The notes beneath the pieces were generated by a model. It did no database searches, was not told the DNA's origin, and worked only from the letters and a program-made list of their open reading frames with translations. The translations under genes and the position numbers were made by a program. Below are positions 24,849 to 33,331 of a DNA stretch of 33,538 nt, one piece after another (position 1 is the first letter of the stretch; each line of letters starts with the position of its first letter). The DNA comes from Candidatus Parabeggiatoa sp. nov. 3 (GTDB taxonomy: Bacteria; Pseudomonadota; Gammaproteobacteria; Beggiatoales; Beggiatoaceae). The DNA lies in contig QNEL01000022.1 of assembly GCA_003645185.1 (NCBI GenBank), forward strand, positions 1 through 33,538, read 5' to 3'.

Positions 24849-25160
24849 CTACATTTCTAAAAATAATTCTCCTGAAGCATCAACGTGAACCGTAAACCGC
24901 TCAACACAACCTTCGTCGGGCGCTATGGCTTGTCCATTTTCTAAATTCAGGCGTAAATTGTGTAAAGGGCAAGTCACGGTATGCCCATGCACAATCCCTT
25001 CTGATAAGGGGCCGTTTTTATGCGGACAACGATTCGATACGGCAAATACGTTATCATCTGTCGTCCGAAAAACCGCAATCTCACCTTGTTCTGTTGAAAT
25101 CACTCGTGAACCTAAACGGGGAATGTCTTTGAGATGCCCAATGTGATGACGATTTTCCAT
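24849..25160 (-). CDS. nirD: Nitrite reductase small subunit NirD (Rieske type)
   Basis: 103 aa, cytoplasmic partner of NirB in NADH-dependent reduction of nitrite to ammonium. It is a Rieske fold with both cluster motifs intact: C-x-H in NRCPHKNGPLSEG and C-x2-H in TCPLHNLRLNLENG. A [2Fe-2S] cluster is therefore expected, unlike the cysteine-free enterobacterial NirD. Its ATG overlaps the nirB stop (TAATG, one shared base), and a strong AGGAGGTG precedes it, so the two are co-translated. Confidence 0.93.
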   Translation of the reverse strand: MENRHHIGHLKDIPRLGSRVISTEQGEIAVFRTTDDNVFAVSNRCPHKNGPLSEGIVHGHTVTCPLHNLRLNLENGQAIAPDEGCVERFTVHVDASGELFLEM

Positions 25161-27628
25161 TAAACACCTCCTGCTGTTGCTTGTGATTGAGAAACACCCG
25201 CATTTAAGAAGGTAAATTCATGTTGGGCGACACCTTCTGTCGCACGCGCTTGCCATGGATCTTTTTGGGCTTGCTGTTGTGAGGCTATAAATTTGTCATA
25301 TAACCCTTTCCGATTCTCTCCATCTTCAACAACGCGTTCTTGAACGTAGGTTAAACCCACCCGTTCTATCCAAGGGGCTGTGCGTTCTAGGTAATGCGCT
25401 TCTTCTCTGTATAATTGGAGGAAGGCGGCACAGTATTCTAAAACCTCTTCTTGGCTTTCTACCTTGCACAGTAAATCCGTGACTCGGACTTTGATGCCGC
25501 CATTGCCGCCAACATGTAATTCCCAACCAGATTCGACGGCTACAACACCAAAGTCTTTAATCGTGGCTTCTGAACAATTACGGGGACATCCGGAAACGGC
25601 CATTTTGAATTTATGCGGTGTCCAAGAACCCCATGTGAATTTTTCCAATTTAATCCCCATTTCTGTTGAATTTTGGGTACCAAAACGACACCATTCCGAA
25701 CCGACACACGTTTTGACGGTGCGTAAGGCCTTGCCATAAGCATGTCCGGAGACTAAACCGGCTTTATTCAGATCACGCCAGACAGCCGGTAAATCTTGTT
25801 TTTTCAAGCCTAATAAGTCAATGCGTTGCCCGCCAGTAAATTTTACACTGGGTACCTGAAATTTGTCGGCAATATCGGCTAGGGCCCGTAATTCGTCCGG
25901 TGTTGTCATACCGCCCCAAATGCGGGGTACAACGGAGTAAGTGCCATCTTTTTGGATGTTGGCATGAACACGCTCATTAATAAAACGCGATTGGGCATCA
26001 TCTTGATATTCCCCAGGCCAAGTACATAATAAATAGTAATTCAGGGCTGGACGACAAACATGACAGCCATCTGGCGTATTCCAGTTCATAAAGCCCATGA
26101 CGGCTGGAATATTCGTGATATGTTGTTCCTTAATCACGCGTTGTATATCGTCGTGGGTGTATTCCGTACAACCACAGAGCGGTTTGGTTTTCGGAGAAGT
26201 TGAATACTCACTACCCAAAGTGGAGGCCAGTATTTGTTCTACCAATGCGGTACAAGAACCACAAGAACTAGAAGCTTTGGTATGAGCCCGAACCTCTTCT
26301 AAGGTAAACAGGTTTTTTTCAATGATCGCCTTGACAATCGTGCCTTTACAAACGCCATTACACCCACAAATTTCAGTGTTATCACTCATTAAACTGGCCG
26401 TTTGGGTTTCAGCGTATCCACTGTCTCCTAAATGAGCTTGTCCAAATAATAACCGATCACGTTGGGTACTGATATCAACGTTGTCACGCATCAATTGCAA
26501 ATACCAACTGCCATCTAGGGTATCCCCATAAAGTACGGCCCCTTTAATGCGGTTATCTTCAACAACCAATTTTTTATAAATCCCTTGGCTTGGATCTTGA
26601 AAAATCAGTTCATCGGTATTGTCATTGCCCTGAAAATTGCCGGCTGAAAATAAATCAATGCCAGTGACTTTCAGTTTGGTTGAAATCACTGAGCCTTCAT
26701 AACGGGAATACCCTAAAAAAGCTAAATGATTAGCACACACTTTAGCCTGTTCAAACAGCGGCGCGACTAAACCATAAAGCTGTTTGCGATGTTGTACACA
26801 TTCTCCGACGGCATAAATACGGGGATCAAAGGTTTGTAAGGTATCATTAACCACAATGCCCCGTTCACAATACAATCCGGCTTGTTGCGCTAAAGCAATA
26901 TTCGGTCGAATACCGACAGCCATAACAACCAAATCGGCTGGCATTTCTTGGCCATCTTTAAAACGCACACCGGTAACATGCGTCTCCCCTAAAATGGCCT
27001 TTGTTTCTGCTTTCATTAAAAAGGTTAATCCCTTTTTTTCTAATGCCCCTTTTAATAAAGCCGACGCGGTTTTATCTAATTGTCGTTCCATCAGGGTATC
27101 AGAGATATGAACTACCGTGACTTGCATACCCTGTTGTCGTAATCCATTAGCCGCTTCTAGCCCCAACAATCCACCGCCGATTACCACGGCCTTTTTGCCC
27201 TCATGGGCGACTTCCAGCATGGTATTGACATCTTGGATAGTTCGGAACCCCACTACTCCCGACAAAGTGTTATTTGGGATGGGAATGATAAAGGGATTGG
27301 AACCAGTAGCCAGCAATAAGCGATCATAGTGAGTGCTTCGCCCCTTATCACTGTGAATTTGTCGCCGCGCCCTGTCTATGGAAACAATCGTATGTCCTTT
27401 GTATAAGGTAATGCCGTTATCTTGATACCACTGTTCCTCATTGATGATGATGTCATCAAGGGTATTATCACCGGCTAAGACAGGCGACAGTAAAATTCGA
27501 TTATAATTACCATAAGGTTCAGCACCAAAGACGGTAATATCGTATTGATCCGGCGCTAACTTGAGCAATTCTTCAAGTGTGCGTATACCGGCCATGCCGT
27601 TACCAATACAAATTAATTTTTCTTTCAT
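25160..27628 (-). CDS. nirB: Nitrite reductase [NAD(P)H] large subunit NirB
   Basis: 822 aa, cytoplasmic. The FAD/NAD domains have GNGMAG at 8-13 and VVIGGGLLGLEAANG near 150. Two BFD-type [2Fe-2S]-binding stretches follow: CGCNGVCKG...SSSCGSC, and CGCTEYT...DGCHVC. Then come the sulphite/nitrite reductase halves, with sirohaem/[4Fe-4S] ligands in TCVGSEWCRFGTQNS and SGCPRNCSEA. It reduces nitrite to ammonium, following the divergently encoded nitrate reductase. The frame extends 18 codons upstream, but Met at 27626-27628 gives the normal MKEKLICIGNGMAG start. Upstream is an array of palindromes on each side of the divergent promoters. Confidence 0.95.
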   Translation of the reverse strand: MKEKLICIGNGMAGIRTLEELLKLAPDQYDITVFGAEPYGNYNRILLSPVLAGDNTLDDIIINEEQWYQDNGITLYKGHTIVSIDRARRQIHSDKGRSTHYDRLLLATGSNPFIIPIPNNTLSGVVGFRTIQDVNTMLEVAHEGKKAVVIGGGLLGLEAANGLRQQGMQVTVVHISDTLMERQLDKTASALLKGALEKKGLTFLMKAETKAILGETHVTGVRFKDGQEMPADLVVMAVGIRPNIALAQQAGLYCERGIVVNDTLQTFDPRIYAVGECVQHRKQLYGLVAPLFEQAKVCANHLAFLGYSRYEGSVISTKLKVTGIDLFSAGNFQGNDNTDELIFQDPSQGIYKKLVVEDNRIKGAVLYGDTLDGSWYLQLMRDNVDISTQRDRLLFGQAHLGDSGYAETQTASLMSDNTEICGCNGVCKGTIVKAIIEKNLFTLEEVRAHTKASSSCGSCTALVEQILASTLGSEYSTSPKTKPLCGCTEYTHDDIQRVIKEQHITNIPAVMGFMNWNTPDGCHVCRPALNYYLLCTWPGEYQDDAQSRFINERVHANIQKDGTYSVVPRIWGGMTTPDELRALADIADKFQVPSVKFTGGQRIDLLGLKKQDLPAVWRDLNKAGLVSGHAYGKALRTVKTCVGSEWCRFGTQNSTEMGIKLEKFTWGSWTPHKFKMAVSGCPRNCSEATIKDFGVVAVESGWELHVGGNGGIKVRVTDLLCKVESQEEVLEYCAAFLQLYREEAHYLERTAPWIERVGLTYVQERVVEDGENRKGLYDKFIASQQQAQKDPWQARATEGVAQHEFTFLNAGVSQSQATAGGV

Positions 27629-27670
27629 AAATAGGGAATACCTCAATTTGTTATACTTTCTTGTAGCCCG

Positions 27671-27781
27671 CTTGGAGTGCAAAATTTATTTTGCCCTCGC
27701 TTGGAGTGCAAAATTTATTTTGCCCTCGCTTGGAGTGCAAAATTTATTTTGCCCTCGCTTGGAGTGCAAAATTTATTTTGC
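27671..27781. repeat. Four tandem 29-bp repeats on the nirB side
   Basis: Four units, starting at 27671, 27700, 27729 and 27758, each CTTGGAGTGCAAAATTTATT plus TTGCCCTCG (the last truncated). Each contains GCAAAATTTATTTTGC, a near-perfect palindrome. They lie 43-153 bases upstream of the nirB start. Confidence 0.93.
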
Positions 27782-27953
27782 TTTCTGCCAAAATTGATAA
27801 TCACCTATTTTTTGGGAATGCGCCCATGTGTTTTTGTTGCCCACCATTCCAACTTATTAAATTTATAAATGATTCTTAATGCTTGCCATATCAATAAACT
27901 AGCCCCATATCATGACAACTTTTTGGAGTATTATCAAATAATATAAAGTCTTC

Positions 27954-28060
27954 GCAAAATAAATTTTGCACTCCAATTGCAAAATAAATTTTGCACTCCA
28001 ATCGCAAAATAAATTTTGCACTCCAATTGCAAAATAAATTTTGCACTCCAATTGCAAATT
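27954..28060. repeat. Four tandem 25-bp repeats on the nasA side, opposite orientation
   Basis: Four units, starting at 27954, 27979, 28004 and 28029, each GCAAAATAAATTTTGCACTC plus CAATT or CAATC, then a truncated fifth. They carry the reverse complement of the core at 27671-27781 but with a different period. They lie 34-140 bases upstream of the nitrate reductase start. Single copies of the palindrome occur near 23050, 23084 and 33211. Confidence 0.93.
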
Positions 28061-28093
28061 TTGCAACGAAAATTATAAATGAGGATTTTTTTC

Positions 28094-30766
28094 ATGTCTA
28101 GTATCCAAACAACTTGCCCCTATTGTGGTGTAGGTTGTGGCGTTATTGCACAAACCGATGAGAGTCAAATAACCACAATTGAAGCTGATAAAACACATCC
28201 CGCTAATTTTGGGCGTTTGTGTTCTAAGGGCATCGCTTTAGGCACGACATTAGGGCTAGAGGGCCGCTTATTATTGCCTGAAGTGCAAGGTAAACAATGT
28301 GATTGGGATACCGCTTTAGATGAAGTGGCTAATCAATTTCAAAATATTATAGCTGAACAGGGGCCTCAAGCTGTTGCGTTTTATGTATCGGGTCAGTTAT
28401 TGACAGAGGATTATTATGTTGCTAATAAATTGATGAAAGGGTTTATGGGTTCGGCCAATATTGATACCAATTCCCGATTGTGTATGTCTTCTAGTTTGTC
28501 TGGTTATAAACGCGCTTTTGGTAGTGATAGCGTGCCGGGCAATTATGAAGATATGGAAGAAACGGATTTATTGGTTTTAGTTGGCAGTAATTTGGCTTGG
28601 TGTCATCCGGTTTTATTCCAACGGATTTCTGCGGCTAAAGACAAACGGCCTGAATTAAAAGTCGTGGTTATTGATCCCCGTCACACGGCCACTTGTGAAA
28701 TTGCTGATGTCCATTTATCGATCAAGTCGGGTAGTGATGTTTGGTTATTTAATGGTTTATTAGATTTTCTGCGTCGCAATGATTATTTAGATTATGACTT
28801 TCTGGAAAATGCGACAGAAGGTTTTGCTTCAGCATTAGAAGCGGCACGAGCATCGAGCGTTTCAATTCCGGCTGTGGCGGGGCAGTGTGGACTTGATGAA
28901 GAACAAGTGAGCCATTTTTTCCGTCTATTTGCTCAGAATCAAAAAGTCGTGACACTCTATTCTCAAGGCGTTAATCAATCCACCAGTGGCACTGATAAAG
29001 TCAATAGTATTATCAATTGTCATTTAGCGACGGGGCGATTGGGTAAACCGGGGATGGGGCCTTTTTCGATGACTGGCCAACCTAATGCGATGGGAGGCCG
29101 TGAAGTTGGCGCATTGGCTAATCAATTAGCTTCTCACATGGATTTCACACCAGAACATTGCGCCCTAGTGCAAGACTTTTGGCATTCTCCATTGATGCCC
29201 ACTGAGCCTGGGTTAAAAGTGGTCGATTTATTCAAAGCGATGGCTGCTGGCGAAGTGAAAGCCATTTGGATTATGGCAACCAATCCGGCTGTCAGTTTAC
29301 CGAATAGCCATGCTGTGAAACAGGCATTAGAAAAATGTGAATTAGTCGTCGTTTCCGATTGTGTTCGCCATAATGATACGACAGCTTATGCTGATATCTT
29401 ATTGCCAGCCCTGGCTTGGGGAGAAAAAGACGGTACGGTGACTAATTCAGAACGGCGTATTTCCAGACAAAGGCCTTTTTTAGACGCGCCAGGTGAAGCG
29501 AAACCAGATTGGTGGATTATCAGTCAAATTGCGGAACGTCTGGGTTATGCCAAACAATTTGCTTACCGTACCCCCGCTGATATCTTCCGAGAATATGCAA
29601 CGCTATCGGGCTACAAAAACAATGGGAGTCGCGATTTGGATTTAAGCGGTTTATTACCGCTTTCGGATGAAGAATATCAAACCTTAAAACCTGTCCAATG
29701 GCCAATCTGCGATCCGATTGATAATCTCCAAAATGTTGAACACTGCACCGGTTTAAGAGGTACAGCCCGCCTGTTCACCGATAGACGGTTTTTTACGCAA
29801 AGTGGAAAAGCCCAGTTGATCAGCATCACGCCACGCCTGCCTGCCCATTTACCGGATGTGAAATTTCCGTTAATCCTGAATACGGGCCGTATTCGTGATC
29901 AATGGCATACTATGACACGTACTGGCAAATCAGCGCGATTATTAAGACACATTGATGAATCGTATGTCGAAATTCACCCTGATGATGCCAAAACAGTAGA
30001 CATTAATGAAGGGAGTTTAGTTCAAATCAGCAGTCGTTTAGGGCAATGGCTCGGCCGTGCGAAAGTCAGTCAGAATCAACAAATCGGCAATGTGTTTGTA
30101 CCCATGCACTTCAATGCTCAAAATAGTAGTCGTGCAGTAGTCGATGCCCTGATCATGTCCAGCACGGATCCGATTTCAGGACAACCTGAATTTAAACATA
30201 CGCCCGTGCGTATTTCACTCTATCGTCCAGCATGGCAAGGTTTTATTTTGTCAAAACACCCCTTAACGCTACCAGACGAACACATCAATTATTGGGCTAA
30301 AATCTTAAGTGATAATGGTTGGCGATATGAATTAGCGGGAGAAACGCGCCCTGATAATTGGGCTGATTGGATACATCAGCATTTTGGAGAAAATCTAGAA
30401 TGGTTAGAATATCAAGATCGGGCAACAGGGCGTTATCGTTGCGCTAATATCATAGAAGGGCATTTAAACATTTGTGTGTTTATTGCTCAAGATCAAAAAT
30501 TACCGGCACGCCAAGGTTTAATAACGCTGTTTACCAAAGACAGTTTAAGCCCGGCCGAGCGTTTAGGTTTATTGACTGTACAAGCAGAAGAACAAACAGA
30601 TAGTACGATTTGCGCTTGTTTTAATGTCAGGCGCAATGAACTGTTAAAAGGGATTTATGAGCAAAATTTGCGTACACCGGCACAAATAGGCGACAAATTA
30701 AAAGCGGGTAGCAATTGTGGCTCGTGTATTCCCGAATTGAAAGGATTGCTCAAAAAAGTTGTGTAG
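28094..30766 (+). CDS. nasA: Assimilatory nitrate reductase catalytic subunit (NasA type)
   Basis: 890 aa from the chosen start, cytoplasmic molybdenum bis-MGD enzyme reducing nitrate to nitrite. The N-terminal [4Fe-4S] motif is C8-x2-C11-x3-C15 (TCPYCGVGCG) with a fourth Cys in LCSKG. The molybdopterin domains follow (NSRLCMSS, DPRHTATCEIAD, MTGQPNAMGGREVG, NTGRIRDQWHTMTRTGKS). A C-terminal BFD-like [2Fe-2S] domain (ICACFNVRR...SNCGSC) is typical of NasA enzymes of enteric type. The frame opens five codons upstream, but ATG 28094 has GAGGA about 8 bases before it. There is no twin-arginine signal, so the enzyme is assimilatory, not periplasmic. It is divergent from nirBD. No nitrate transporter or NasB-type reductase is adjacent. 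Confidence 0.94.
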   Translation: MSSIQTTCPYCGVGCGVIAQTDESQITTIEADKTHPANFGRLCSKGIALGTTLGLEGRLLLPEVQGKQCDWDTALDEVANQFQNIIAEQGPQAVAFYVSGQLLTEDYYVANKLMKGFMGSANIDTNSRLCMSSSLSGYKRAFGSDSVPGNYEDMEETDLLVLVGSNLAWCHPVLFQRISAAKDKRPELKVVVIDPRHTATCEIADVHLSIKSGSDVWLFNGLLDFLRRNDYLDYDFLENATEGFASALEAARASSVSIPAVAGQCGLDEEQVSHFFRLFAQNQKVVTLYSQGVNQSTSGTDKVNSIINCHLATGRLGKPGMGPFSMTGQPNAMGGREVGALANQLASHMDFTPEHCALVQDFWHSPLMPTEPGLKVVDLFKAMAAGEVKAIWIMATNPAVSLPNSHAVKQALEKCELVVVSDCVRHNDTTAYADILLPALAWGEKDGTVTNSERRISRQRPFLDAPGEAKPDWWIISQIAERLGYAKQFAYRTPADIFREYATLSGYKNNGSRDLDLSGLLPLSDEEYQTLKPVQWPICDPIDNLQNVEHCTGLRGTARLFTDRRFFTQSGKAQLISITPRLPAHLPDVKFPLILNTGRIRDQWHTMTRTGKSARLLRHIDESYVEIHPDDAKTVDINEGSLVQISSRLGQWLGRAKVSQNQQIGNVFVPMHFNAQNSSRAVVDALIMSSTDPISGQPEFKHTPVRISLYRPAWQGFILSKHPLTLPDEHINYWAKILSDNGWRYELAGETRPDNWADWIHQHFGENLEWLEYQDRATGRYRCANIIEGHLNICVFIAQDQKLPARQGLITLFTKDSLSPAERLGLLTVQAEEQTDSTICACFNVRRNELLKGIYEQNLRTPAQIGDKLKAGSNCGSCIPELKGLLKKVV

Positions 30767-30816
30767 GGGGCAATCTAGTGCAGGATCGCTCCAGTTTCCA
30801 TACCATTGAAAAAACA

Positions 30817-30939
30817 GGGCAACCACAAGGGATTGCCCCTACAATTTGCCCGTAGGGGCAACCACAAGGGATTGCCCCTACAAAGGGCAACCACAAGGGA
30901 TTGCCCCTACAAAGGGCAACCACAAAGGATTGCCCCTAC
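30817..30939. repeat. Four tandem GGGCAACCACAAGGGATTGC units
   Basis: Units start at 30817, 30856, 30885 and 30914. The last two intervals are 29 bases, and the short gaps are 3-13 bases. Each 26-base unit has complementary ends (GGGCAA/TTGCCC). The array ends 20 bases before the next start codon. Just upstream, CTAGTGCAGGATCGCTCC (30774-30792) is a copy of the 19577-19678 arm. Frames here give repeat-encoded peptide only. Confidence 0.9.
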
Positions 30940-30959
30940 TTATAACATTTTAATTTTAT

Positions 30960-32051
30960 ATGAAAATCGAATCTATTTCTATTCAACATTTTAAACTCTT
31001 TAACCAGTTTGAAGTTTCCTTTAAGCATAAAACGCTTGAAGAAGTGAGTGATCAATTTCTGATACTCGGTGATAACGGCACGGGTAAAACCACTCTACTG
31101 CAAGCTATTGCGCTCCCCTTAGCATTGGCAACCAAACAAATTGTGCGTATTGCTGATTTTGATTGGCCCGGTTTTTTGTCAGAACGTTTCTGGAAATGGG
31201 GAATCCCACGAATTCAATTGGAAATCTCTTTTGTCGATGAAGAAATTGAGGCTACCCGCGAAATTGCTAAACAATGGTACGATGCCCAACCTGAAGAATT
31301 TAAATCAGAACATCCTTTCGTGGAGCCAAGTGATTGTCATGCTATTCAAATCAGCCTGACGAGTCATCACTGGAAAATCGGCCAAAATACGCCCGCTGAA
31401 CGGTTTCAATTCCAAGGGCGTTATTATGCTCAACAACAATTATTATGGTCAGCCCCTTCGGTTAGGCCACTCTTTTCAAAACTACCTGGTATTTTCTGGT
31501 TTGACCAATATCGCAACTTGGTTTCAAACGCCGAAAATCGCCAAGATGAGAGTAATGGGCACTCTTTTTCTAAACAAGGCATTGCTCGTTTACGGGACTA
31601 TCTGATTGAGCTAAAGCGTCAACAGGGATTAGGTATTGCGCCAAATGATGAGTTGATGACGCTAGAACAGCATTACCAAAAAATTTTTGCTGGACGCACT
31701 TTTAGCGGGTTAGAAATGATGCCCAGTCTTGAATCACCGATGGCTGAACAATGCTTCTTTGTTCTCAATGACGGAGAACATACTTATGATATTGTGGAAA
31801 TGTCAGCAGGTGAACAATCTATTTTTCCCATCTTATATGAATTTGTGCAACAACAAATTGCTTATTCCGTAGTGCTGATTGATGAAGTTGATCTCAATCT
31901 GCATCCGCCCGCTGCACAATCTTTATTGCGTCAATTGCTCAAAATAAGCCCGACTTGTCAGTTTATTTTGACAACTCACTCGGAAGCGGTAAGCGATGTC
32001 ATCAGTGGTAACGAAACTTTGCGTTTGCCCGGAGGATCGTTATGCCTGTAA
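30960..32051 (+). CDS. OLD/AriA-like AAA ATPase, first gene of a two-gene module
   Basis: 363 aa, cytoplasmic ABC-type ATPase: Walker A GDNGTGKT (37-44), signature MSAGEQ (281-286), Walker B VVLIDEVDLNLHP (D308-E309) and H-loop TTHSEA. The middle (about 80-260) is a helical insert. It is an intact paralogue of the interrupted ATPase at 23739. Its last 10 bases overlap the start of a Toprim-type gene, with GGAGG inside its own 3' end serving as ribosome-binding site, so the two products are probably made in fixed ratio. An ATPase plus a Toprim/DUF4435-like partner is the composition of PARIS (AriA-AriB) and related OLD-type anti-phage systems. That role is inference. The start has no ribosome-binding site and follows a repeat array. 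Confidence 0.88.
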   Translation: MKIESISIQHFKLFNQFEVSFKHKTLEEVSDQFLILGDNGTGKTTLLQAIALPLALATKQIVRIADFDWPGFLSERFWKWGIPRIQLEISFVDEEIEATREIAKQWYDAQPEEFKSEHPFVEPSDCHAIQISLTSHHWKIGQNTPAERFQFQGRYYAQQQLLWSAPSVRPLFSKLPGIFWFDQYRNLVSNAENRQDESNGHSFSKQGIARLRDYLIELKRQQGLGIAPNDELMTLEQHYQKIFAGRTFSGLEMMPSLESPMAEQCFFVLNDGEHTYDIVEMSAGEQSIFPILYEFVQQQIAYSVVLIDEVDLNLHPPAAQSLLRQLLKISPTCQFILTTHSEAVSDVISGNETLRLPGGSLCL

Positions 32052-32901
32052 ATACACTCTATTGCGAAGGCAATACCCAAAGTAGTGATATACAAGTTCT
32101 ATTCAGGATAGTACCAGAGGGTTGTGTAGCTAAACCGATTGGCAGCAAGCATGGTTTGAATCACCGCATTCTGGGTGCCAGAGAGGCTAAAAAAATGCGG
32201 CTATTGTTGGACTCAAAGATCGCGATTTCGATGATGATGACTCTCAACCCTTGAACTGTCCTCATGATTGGGCCACGACAGTCAATGGTAAACGGTTGCA
32301 GCTTGGTTGGTACTGGGATCGGAAAGAAATCGAAAATTATTTGATTGATCCAGAGGTAGTCAAACGGGCCTTGGGCTCTAAAGCGCCCCCCCTCAATGAA
32401 TATAAAACAATTCTCAAAAAATCAGCTCAAAAAATTGCGGATTATACAGCCGCTAGAATCGCATTATCTGGTATTTCGTATCCAAATCCGCCTTTTAATT
32501 GTTGGGGGGAAGAACGGGAATTGGGCTATTTTTTCCCTAAAGACAAAGGATTACAGGCGCAAGATTGTCGGAGTAAAATAGGGAGTATTTTGGCAGATAA
32601 AAAAAGGAAAAGGGATGTTTTTCAAGTAGATGTATTAGATAAGTTTGAGCAATTACAACAAGACTGTAAACCGGGTGGCAAACGTTTTGAGTATTATTTA
32701 ACTTTCTTTGCCGGTAAAGACTTACTTTATATGATGCGGCATGATTTGAAACGATTTGGCTTTAAAGACTCACAACAACTGGCTTGTTATACGTTTCGTG
32801 ATGCGGTTCTGCGCGGTATTCGATATTCACCTACTGATGTGTGGACATGGTTGCCAGAATGGCAAAGACTTCGAGATTTGTTAGAGTCTTTTGTCTATTA
32901 A
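32042..32901 (+). CDS. Toprim/DUF4435-like effector partner, reading frame interrupted at an A7 run
   Basis: Two frames (32042-32254 and 32251-32901) form one protein of about 286 aa. The first carries LYCEG with the Toprim-type Glu (E9). Shifting at AAAAAAA (32189-32195) gives AIVGLKDRDFDDDD, the Asp-x-Asp Toprim motif, which runs into the second frame. That frame contains LGWYWDRKEIENYLIDPE, typical of the DUF4435/OLD Toprim group. One extra A restores the whole frame, equivalent to a -1 shift. If the break is real, the start-encoded product lacks its active site. The upstream GGAGG and the 10-base overlap with the ATPase indicate coupled expression. Identification as a nuclease is moderately supported; AriB-like tRNA targeting is only a possibility. 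Confidence 0.75.
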
Positions 32902-32926
32902 GTGAAAAGTTATTGATGTGTTTGTC

Positions 32927-32954
32927 ATTAACCATTAACCATTAACCATTAACC
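32927..32954. repeat. Four tandem ATTAACC heptamers
   Basis: Four perfect 7-base units, ATTAACC, lie 26 bases after the Toprim gene stop. The unit length equals that of the TAACTGA array at 3944-3978, but the sequence is different. Confidence 0.9.
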
Positions 32955-32987
32955 AGTGCCTGCGTTTATATTTAGTTAAAATCGATC

Positions 32988-33180
32988 TAAACGCTAAAGA
33001 TGCTAAAGATGCTCGTTTGTTAAGAGAAAGAGAAACGTCTCTTGCGTCTTTTGCGTCTCTTGCGTCTTTAGCGTTTTCTTGAAATCTTTTTAACGCAAGA
33101 GGCGCAAGAGGCGCAAGAGACGCTAGATTTTTCTACCGAACATCTTTAGCGCCTTTTGCGTCTTTAGCGTCTTTAGCGTT
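32988..33180. repeat. Nonamer-rich inverted elements downstream of the ATPase-Toprim module
   Basis: AACGCTAAAGATGCTAAAG and TTGCGTCTTTTGCGTCTC nonamers (about 32990-33075) are followed by a copy of the 23637 element (33092-33180), with an exact 50-base match including GATTTTTCTACCGAAC. The minus-strand frame here encodes a repetitive NAKDAKDAKGAKD peptide and is not a gene. The rest of 32902-33331 has a GCAAAATAAATTTTG copy (33211) and the hairpin at 33280. Confidence 0.8.
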
Positions 33181-33279
33181 TAGTATTGAAATTTGAACGA
33201 AAATAAATCGCAAAATAAATTTTGTCAGATAAATAGGTTGGCCTTGAACATACTCGATATCAAGACATTGATAACTGAT

Positions 33280-33320
33280 TTTCACGCAAAAGTTTCGCTT
33301 CGCGAAACTTTTGCGTGAAA
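33280..33320. repeat. 19-bp perfect hairpin directly upstream of the cas1 fragment
   Basis: TTTCACGCAAAAGTTTCGC (33280-33298), loop TTC, then its exact reverse complement (33302-33320). Compared with the copies at 3131 and 19831, the stem has A for T on the left and T for A on the right, so pairing is preserved. Confidence 0.85.
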
Positions 33321-33331
33321 CTGATAACTGA

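Noticed and set aside
27671-27700. Sigma-54 (GG-N10-GC) promoter in the nirB-side repeats
   Set aside because: The spacing between GG and GC in TTGGAGTGCAAAATTTATTT does not match the -24/-12 rule.
27561-27879. Overlapping plus-strand frames upstream of nasA
   Set aside because: All three frames simply read the tandem 29-base repeats.
27671-28060. Tandem 29- and 25-base units as CRISPR arrays
   Set aside because: The units are contiguous with no spacer between copies; they are plain tandem repeats of a palindrome.
30817-30939. Regularly spaced 26-base units as a CRISPR array
   Set aside because: The gaps are only 3-13 bases and two of them are alike, and the same unit occurs singly and inverted elsewhere.
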